Of a stretch of DNA of 64,000 nucleotides, positions 56,379 through 64,000 are shown piece after piece. Source of the stretch: Phallusia mammillata. Its lineage: Eukaryota; Chordata; Ascidiacea; Phlebobranchia; Ascidiidae. The first letter of the stretch is position 1; every line of letters begins with the position of its first letter. The position numbers were made by a program, and so were the translations under genes. The DNA lies in NCBI GenBank assembly GCA_003260075.1, contig QLIY01000181.1:12400-76399 (forward strand), given 5' to 3'. The notes under the pieces are model-generated. The model saw only the letters and a program-made list of their open reading frames with translations. It was not told the origin of the DNA and made no database searches.

Positions 56379-56763
56379 CTGTAGTGTAAGGAACGAAAAA
56401 CAAAACTATACAAAAGTTACAAAGTTACTTTTTCAGGGATTGCAGCACACATTTGAACATGTGCTTTTCGTGTACTTGTTGAAGTAGCGTAAATATTTAT
56501 GGTTGGCTTGAAAAAAAAATTCTAATCTAATTTCGTCCATTTTGATCGACCATGTGGCATTGTACAGAATGGCCGTTGTTGGCTAGACCAGTAGGCACTG
56601 AAAAAATCTGGCCTGTATTAACACAACACGACTTGTTTTGTAAAACTGTAGCAGAAAGTTTACTTTAAGCAATTTTATACCAACCGTTTAAACGCTATGA
56701 TTCACACAGTGAGTGCATTGATTAAAAAACGTATTTGAAAGCCGACAATATCTCTATTTAGAC

Positions 56764-57080
56764 CAGGGATCTTCAACCTTTTTGACGCAATCGCCCCCTT
56801 TCCGGAATTTAAATCAAACTGAAAGTGAGAATCGACCGTCTCCATTGCTAAACAATAAGCTTTACTAGCAAAAATGCAATTGTTCGCGCACAATTGTAAT
56901 GTTTTTTTTGTCTTGCCTGTGATGTCAGATGCTGTGTTTGGACCATTGTTATGCGCAGCTAAAATCTTGCAATCAGCTTTCGTTTTTTCGAAATACACCT
57001 TCAGGCTAAGGACCGCCGGCCGTCGAAATAATGGCAAAGGGACCGTTTAGAAAAAATAATGAAAAGTTTGAGAACCACTG
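56764..57080. mobile_element. hAT MITE related to those at 2223 and 28301
   Basis: Ends CAGGGATCTTCAACCTTTTT and AAAAGTTTGAGAACCACTG; flanks ATTTAGAC and TTTTACAC share 6 of 8 bases. The inner sequence (GTGATGTCAGATGCTGTGTTTGGACCATTGTTATGCG) matches the inverse of parts of 2341-2400 and 28440-28520. Confidence 0.75.
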
Positions 57081-59805
57081 TTTTACACTCAAGTACTGGC
57101 TTGTATCTTTTTGCTTAAAACTAAAATCAATTTCATAAAATATAGAACTGCTCTGTTTTCCGGCTGTTTTTGTTGCCCCACTCATAAATGCGTGCTCAAT
57201 TTCGTGCTCAATAAGTTTTTACTCAAGTTAAACGAACAAGTTCATGATGAACAACGCATGGTTTTGTCGATAGAAAATATTGCATATACATCTGATCTCT
57301 CCCGAGTCCAAACTGAGAGTTTAACGTTTAAAACAGTTAACGTTTGCTATGAACCAGCGGCGCATAACCGTTGGACGTAACGGATGTAAGCAGCCGTGAA
57401 AAGGAATTCACGCGGCTCCAAAACATTTCTGCTAAATATTTGGATTTACAACTAGTCTGAATAGATATTGTGGAGAAAGAAATATAAACCAGTAGTCTGA
57501 TATGCGTCAAATTTTTGTGTTTCTACTGTGTGCAAACAATGCAAAGAAACATTCACCACAAGCGTCACAAAATAGATGACATCGAAAACAGTTGCATCCG
57601 AATAAAACTCGGTCGCTGAGCGAAAATGCACCTTTTTCGTTAGCAATATAATGTGTAATTTCTCCATCGAACCAATATTTGTATTAAACGACTTTCAACA
57701 AATAACACGGCTCTTTACCCTGGATTCTTCCAAACATAACTAATATGCTTTCGTGCGACATGACATGGGTATTGACATTCTCGCTGTAAATAAGCACAAA
57801 TATACCATACTGGTGAAACAGTACATACAAAACAACTGTAAAAAATCAAATTTTTTTAATTAAAAACGAGCGTTTAAACCTGTCGCAACTGAAGTCAATA
57901 CCTAACAAAGTACACTGGGTAAACTTTGCCGTGTAAACCACCGGTTAAAACAGTACAGGTGAACGTTGCTGTGGGAGAGAAAAGAAAAAATGGCAGCATA
58001 CGCTTTTTGTCTGATAAAACCCCCGTCAGCTAATCTGTTCATGCGTGGACAAACATAAAAGCTTTTAATCAAGCATAGAAGCATCTCCTGCAAGGTGATT
58101 TTTTTAATGCAGTTGTGTTACCACGATTTATTCATCGAGCAAAATAAACTCAACACAATTCATTTTACCCAGTAGTAGACGTAGAAACATTGATTGGAAT
58201 CAGTAAAGACAAGTCACAAGTGTCGATCTTCCAACAACATCGTATTGCTGAATAAAAATTGCTCCGGAATGCTCTTTTTTTGTCCCACATGCGTTAAATA
58301 GACCTGTGCAATCCCGATAAACCGCGAAAGTCGGCTCCAGTGCACACAATACAAAACACCGCATATCTCTGTTTCAGATCGTTATTCTGCGACCAGGAAA
58401 CACCTATTGATATTAACTTGAAATTTATATCTCGTGCGACCGCCCAAAAATGTCAAAGGGGGTGTTTCCGCACGCGCAGATTAACGATTTAGGGCTATGC
58501 AGGATAAGTAAAGAGGAGTGATTTGTTCCCGTTTAAAAAAAAAATAACAATGTGTTTTCGTAGGGTTAATATTCGTCCAGAATCAACGTTTTCCTTTAAA
58601 TTTTGCAACATATTAGCCTAAATACTTCACAACTACAAGTGTGTGATTTATTGCATTTAAGTGTCAATTTCGTGCTTTTTTAATGAAGAGTTAGAGATCG
58701 TTCTCTTTCCAAAGTGTTATTTGGCAGTTATAACATTTTATCGGTTATAAATTTTTAACAGTAGATCGTTTTAAGTAGATATTTTTACTGTACAAGGTAA
58801 TGACCCTGTTTCGCATTTCCTGCATGTTTTATTAAAAACAACCGCGATTTGACCCCAAAATTGAGCGTTAAACTTGAACAGCGACGTTTTCACGTCATAA
58901 CATTTTGTAACAATTTTGAGAAAAGCAGCCCCAATATTTAACACATACCACTTAGATTCCAGAAAATGTGAGGCCTTTTTCAAAACCATTAGCAACATTT
59001 TATTATTATATTGGGTTGTATTGCCTCTGGTTTGTTCTGCCATATGTAATTTTGCGTGAATACCATTTCAACGCTGGGCACTGTGGGCATGTGTTGGACA
59101 ATATGTATTCCAATTTCTGTTGAAGTAAAACTCTTTTTTGGCGCGCCGAATTTCCAACAAGTTTGTTATAGGATGGTGGCCTTATGTTGCCAACGTGTCA
59201 GATTTTTTCATTTTTTGATCCGTTTCGGTTCAGACAGCAATGCTTTTAGACGCTAAAATTGTTTTTTGAACCTTTCTTGCAAACTTTGGTATTCAGCAAT
59301 AGTTTCAAAGTTTCAGTTCGAATTGTATTAAATACGAACAAAGCGCAAATAAACAAATAATGACCTAAATTGAGAATTAGAAGTTTATAAAAATACCTCT
59401 GTTTGAGTAAACATAGTTAACGTATGCGGTCTTGAACTAATGACACTAAACGAATGTTTTTTTTGCATAAAGTTCAATTTCAAAACATTTTACTGAATTT
59501 TATGTCATGAGAGTTGCTTAAAGTTAAGCTTTGTTCCGAAAAATCATCCACAAATGTTTCGTTCAACATAATTAATTTAAATGCCGGAAGACGTTAACAA
59601 AGGAGGTATATAGCGCATGACAAAAAAGTTTAATCCAAGCATCACAATTGGTACTGACTCGACAATTGTGGTAAAATGAATAATTAATGTTTTACGTAAA
59701 ACCGTTTCTGTGAAAAAAATGTTTTTAACCACAATTTTGTTCAAATGATTTGAACGCTCGTTACTATCAGGCAATGTTATTTCAATTGGAACAATCTGCT
59801 TGAAA

Positions 59806-62800
59806 ATGCTGCTTCTGCTCTCGTTCCTGTTGATCTGTGTATGTGGAGAGGCAATGTCGGAAAAGGGGTAAGTTCAAACGTTTTTCTTTGTCTTTTATGC
59901 AATAATTGGACCCCGGGCATGGAAAATGCCTTGCGCTAAATCAGTATCTTACAGCAGTTTCCATGCGACAAGGTGTAAGCAAGAAAAAATGCACGCTGAT
60001 GTAAATTTGTAACGATTTCAAAAGCAGAGTTGCAAATCGAGCAGGACTTCCGGTGGTTCGGACCCGGTTTGAGCTTATTATAGATAACAGGCTTGATTCG
60101 ATCTTGACTTTTCACTTGGCATCTTTTCACCAACTTTTCGACCTGATTTGAGCTTTATTTTTTGAAACCAATCCGGATTTTTTATTTCAGTATCAGATAT
60201 GTGTTGTAGCAGCATAGAGATTCACATTAAATCTGTATAAGAATGGTATGAAATTACATTTGATTTGAGACTTAATACCAGCAACACTGCGCCCTCAAGC
60301 AAAGTCTCCATGGATAAGGTTTGTTTTATTGTGCAGGACCTGGAGTAGGGCAACATGCCAAACAAGGCCAATAAGTTTCGTACAACTTCCTAAAAATGAT
60401 TATGTTTCTGGGGGAATTATGGAAGTTTTGGACAAAGACTTATTTGGATCATCACTTTATTGGAGGTAAACTAAGTTCACTAAATTAAGAGGCTTTTTTT
60501 ACCTGAAATTGCAAGCTCCCATTGCGATTTTGCATAACGACGAGTTGTTGTATCCCACTCTCTCCTACAAAACGAGATGCATCTAAAAACAAACTATTTA
60601 GTCACGAAAATTCAAATATTAGTTCTATAAGCTTTATGATATACCACATAATTCGTAGGCAGAATCTTTGTTCCAAAAAGTTTTAAAGTAATTTTGCAAT
60701 TGCAGGTCCGGGTTGGAAAGTTGCGAACACCTTTTTGCAATTCCTCTTCCCTTTAGCGTCCGTTCCATAACTTTAACTTTAAACCATTTTTATGCTGTTC
60801 GAGATGATTCGTTACATGGAAAAGCAAATGTATATCGAATAGCCGACTATGACTTGCTGGGTGGATTCATGTTTTGGTTGCAAATGGTTCAAAATCAAAG
60901 AGTCAATTGCTCCTTCGCAGGGTAAGAACTGTAGCAATAAAACCAAGAATATGCTTTGACGATTTTGACTGCACAAACTTAACATTTACGTGCAAACGCT
61001 TGTCACCACTTTACAAAAAGGTATAGGTAAAGTATTTTTCAGGCGATATAAAAAAATAACCTTTGTTGTCAGTGCCTCGTAATAATGTGTATTGTAACTT
61101 TCAAAGAGTTGAAATGTGATTTAGACTCATATTTTTTTTCTTGAACACGATGTCTAAATAAGACATACCATTGTTTGTTTTATTTTTTACTGTTCCTTTT
61201 AACATCAGAGCATAATTTAGACGCATAATATGTGGAATGTACACCATGTTACATTACAATGCTAAAATGTCCGATTATAATTTATTGGCGAATCCAGAAA
61301 AGGGAAAGTGGTCATACCTCATACCCCATAGAAAAAATATTTTTGGGCACTCTACGTGGGCATTTTCACAAAGACGGACCCTACCAAAAATTGTTTGTGG
61401 CTACACCACTTTTTTTTAGGCTTATTCGGTATTAGCCTTTTGGCAATGCTCACTTTGTCCTTGTATGCTACTATGATATCGTTTGTAGGTATGCCTGTAA
61501 CTAATCCGTGGTCTTAAATACACTTAAAATAATTATAAAGCTAAAGTTGTGTTCAAAATAAAGACTTGATGAAATTTGTGGCATCGATTTGCAAGAAACT
61601 TACACCCTGGATCGAGTTTCGATTGCTATGGATAATTTAAAGCTCGTTGGAGAGAAATATCTCAAAGATCTGTCACATAAATTTAACATTGTAAACGACT
61701 TGGAACAACTGGAAACAAAAATCTGGAAGTGGAAAAATTGGGTTGTTGTGAGTACTGTATATGTTTAAAACAGAAAAAGTTACCTTAAGAGTTTGGGAAG
61801 TATTTGAAATGCTAAGTATTTTACTCATCATACATTGTTTTAGTGATTGGACAAGATAGTAATAAAAATATGTTTTGGCAAGTTGATCAAACCAGTTTCG
61901 TTCAATATCTTGTGTAGAACTTATTAAGTGATGTGATAACGTATGTTTTTTACCTATTATGAATGGAGAGATCGCTTACAAACTAATTACATTTATGACT
62001 TACTGTGTAGAAACGACGTTTACTGAATTTCATTTCCATTTAGCACGAAGCTGCGACAGATCAGTTTACAAGCGTTCACGCCAGTGATGCTGCAAGCAAC
62101 TATATTGTCGCCATTCATCTGAACTTCTCTGCTGTCCTTCTGCCCGCGTATGGAAGTTGTGAAACGGATATATTGTATCCAGGCAGTGATGTACAACTAA
62201 TGTCGATCACTTCGTTCAAATTCTTTTCTGGATTTACGTTTGTGGCATTGGATATCGATGGAAATTTCCATCTTTTTTACGATCAACTGCAAGTCTCTCA
62301 TCAGGTATCGAGACTGAAGCGTCAATTCTTGTTAATACCAAAACCGAAACCAATTTCATTTCGATTTTATTTTTACAGATTGAAAACCGTATCGACGGCA
62401 AACGACAAATATTTGTCTTGTCGCAATCAACTACCCAAACACTTGTAACTTTGGACAGTTCTCGCATTATCTATTTTTCTCAAGATGCAATTAGTGGCAA
62501 GTTAAATTTTGATGATCCGTTTGTTAAACGTTTTGATTGATTTACGAAAATCCAGATCTAGTTATTCTCTGCTTGGTTTAGAAATCTTACACAACGAGAC
62601 ATTGTGTGACCAAGCTGCCGTATTTACTTCTGGTTGTCTATTTCCTTTAACGGTCAACGCTTCAACGAAAAACAGCCAGATTTCTACTTTATGCGAAGAC
62701 ATGCAAGCTTCCCACGAACCTAACCCACCAGAACAAACACAGCTGTTTGAAACCCAACGTGTTGGTAAATATGAAATTTGTTTTATGATTGTTTTGGACG

Positions 62801-63632
62801 ACATTGCGACTTCGAATGAGTATGCAAGCCAACTTATCGAATAGGAACCGATAAAAACTGCTTTAGGGAGCGATGCATTATCACACGTTTACAGTTGTGG
62901 GTAGCTGTTGCGTTCTGCATTAGTCTCATATTTGTTTTCTACATTGACGTAGGCTATATTGAACTGCAAGTTTTTCTTTTACTTGATTCAATGTCCATGT
63001 ACCCTATATGTATATATGTTATACCTACCTCTCATTACTCCAACAAACATTATCGTAAAACATTGTTGCTGTAGCGTTTGTCTATATATATCTACTTATT
63101 CCAGAGTGGACATCCCATCGCGGTCGAAAATATCTTTTTGGTAGCAATCTACTCAACCACCATGAAGCATCTACTCGTTGCCGTAGCTTCAGCAGCTCAA
63201 ATGAGATCTCTCATCTGGCAATTGTTAAAGACCTGGAACTCTTTGAATTCCTGTTAGAATTTGCTCAAAATCATTTGACAAACCTGAATAAGAACAGGAA
63301 CATTTGGTTGGGAGGTTTTAATGCAAATGACCTGTGGATTTGGGAAGACGGATCCCTTATTCATGTTCCTGAAATTCCGCAAACAACCGAATCTCCAATC
63401 TTGTTTTACCTTGAAACAAGTGGAAGCGGATTGCCCGAAACAACAACAGCGTCTACTGCACAAACTGCACCAGTTACCTCGGAACCTTTGAATTTGGCGG
63501 ACCTTTGGGGTCAAACAATTGAATCAAATTCCTTATGTCTTGCATTGGGTAAAGTAATTAGAAATGGAAAATTTACTATGGGATGGCATCCATTGGAATG
63601 CTCCACCAGATCCTACTACATATGCGAAATTG
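59806..63632 (+). CDS. secreted protein with C-type-lectin-like domain (3' end beyond window)
   Basis: Exons: 59806-59867, 60337-60465, 60706-60921, 61564-61747, 62044-62304, 62379-62496, 62582-62764, 63105-63632 (about 560 codons, ends in phase 1 at ATTG|GTAAGT). Residues 1-16 are a signal peptide (MLLLLSFLLICVCGEA). The first 400 residues, with scattered cysteines, match no domain I know. Exon 8 is a C-type-lectin-like domain: GRKYLFGSNLLNHHEASTRC, HLAIVKDLELFEFL, IWLGGFNANDLWIWEDGS, SLCLALGK, and ECSTRSYYICE. The EPN/QPD and WND sugar-binding motifs are absent. A Thr/Ser/Pro-rich insert (PETTTASTAQTAPVTSEP) splits the domain. Intron 6 uses a GC donor (AGTG|GCAAGT), required for phase. Exon 7 is joined to exon 8 at GTTG|GTAAAT; reading through that donor gives a stop at 62842-62844, so a shorter form lacking the lectin domain is possible. 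Confidence 0.82.
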
Positions 63633-63781
63633 GTAAGTTATTGCTAACATCAAAGGTTTTTATTATTTCGCGATCTTTTATCGAATGCGAATTTAGCTCC
63701 ATTGTGTTGCTACAATTTCTTTCACCCAATAAAGTACCTTTAGGCTTGTTGATCTTCAACACCAACCCATTGTGAGTGTTC

Positions 63782-64000
63782 CAGAGTTGCAAAACGGGCC
63801 TGAAATTGGAGCCCGAACCTTACCAGGCCCAAACCAGGCCCGAACCCGACATTGTTTATGAAAATCCCGTTTCGGCCCGAAAGTTTGATTGACATTGAAG
63901 CCTCAAGAAAGACCAAGACAACAAACACAATAGTGTATTTGTTTGAACAAACCGTTTAGAGCTGTTTGACATGAAGTCAGGTTCAGCAACTGGCTACTTA
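63782..64000. mobile_element. partial copy of the GGGCC-rich MITE family
   Basis: CAGAGTTGCAAAACGGGCCTG resembles the start of the element at 5562 (CAGAGTTGCAAGTCGGGCCTGG), and the words GGCCCGAACCC and TTTGATTGACATTG recur. The far end is outside the window or diverged. Confidence 0.55.

Larger units (their letters stand above)
55808..59805. other. intergenic region between gene D and the lectin gene
   Basis: It holds two MITEs (56170-56378, 56764-57080) and a degenerate GGCGCATAACC repeat near 57357. No splice-supported exon was recognised; open frames such as 57111-57380 lack any recognisable feature. Confidence 0.5.

Noticed and set aside
62765-62844. End of the lectin gene at the TAG at 62842-62844
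   Set aside because: A donor at 62764 joins exon 7 to the lectin-like exon in correct phase; the stop is kept only as a possible alternative form.

Overview
This is a eukaryotic (metazoan) nuclear genome window: AT-rich, short exons with consensus splice sites, AATAAA poly(A) signals, and many hAT-type transposons with 8-bp target duplications. A fringe gene, a galactose-3-O-sulfotransferase family and a secreted cationic-peptide gene with an acidic tail would fit an invertebrate deuterostome. My guess is an ascidian such as Ciona, but the sequence alone does not prove it. Exon structures below were read by hand from splice signals, reading phase and family similarity; there is no transcript support.

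Layout. 1-460: last exon of an unidentified + strand gene. 4931-11171 (-): a complete 8-exon fringe glycosyltransferase gene (363 aa). 13546-14570 (-): a small gene for a secreted 83-aa precursor with a signal peptide, an arginine/tyrosine-rich core with two cysteines, and a strongly acidic C-terminus, an arrangement typical of antimicrobial peptide precursors. I recognise no known family, and this is the most novel item. 16.05-46.2 kb: three tandem units, each carrying a + strand galactose-3-O-sulfotransferase copy (A, B, C) and, upstream on the - strand, a short relic resembling the peptide gene's exon. Copies A and B share a premature stop. Copy C has a 1-bp frameshift. The second exon of A is not visible and may lie in a 379-base N gap. 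Unit C also holds a Ty3/gypsy LTR retrotransposon (32516-38008) and a piggyBac-like element. 47.8-55.8 kb (-): the fourth sulfotransferase gene (D), intact with 7 exons (392 aa), whose last intron holds four transposons nested in one another. 59.8 kb to the window end (+): a secreted protein with a C-type-lectin-like domain, continuing past the window.

The mobile DNA is mostly non-autonomous hAT-like elements, a tRNA-derived SINE family, and a repeat with a hammerhead-ribozyme-like core (three copies). Several homopolymer G/C runs and single Ns sit exactly at joins of locally duplicated sequence and look like assembly artefacts. They affect the retrotransposon, unit C, and the long poly-Gly and poly-Pro open frames near 46.6 and 50.3 kb, which are not genes.

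How the genes relate: fringe and the sulfotransferases are both Golgi type II membrane enzymes that modify glycans, but nothing indicates a shared pathway. The peptide gene and the sulfotransferase appear to have been duplicated together.
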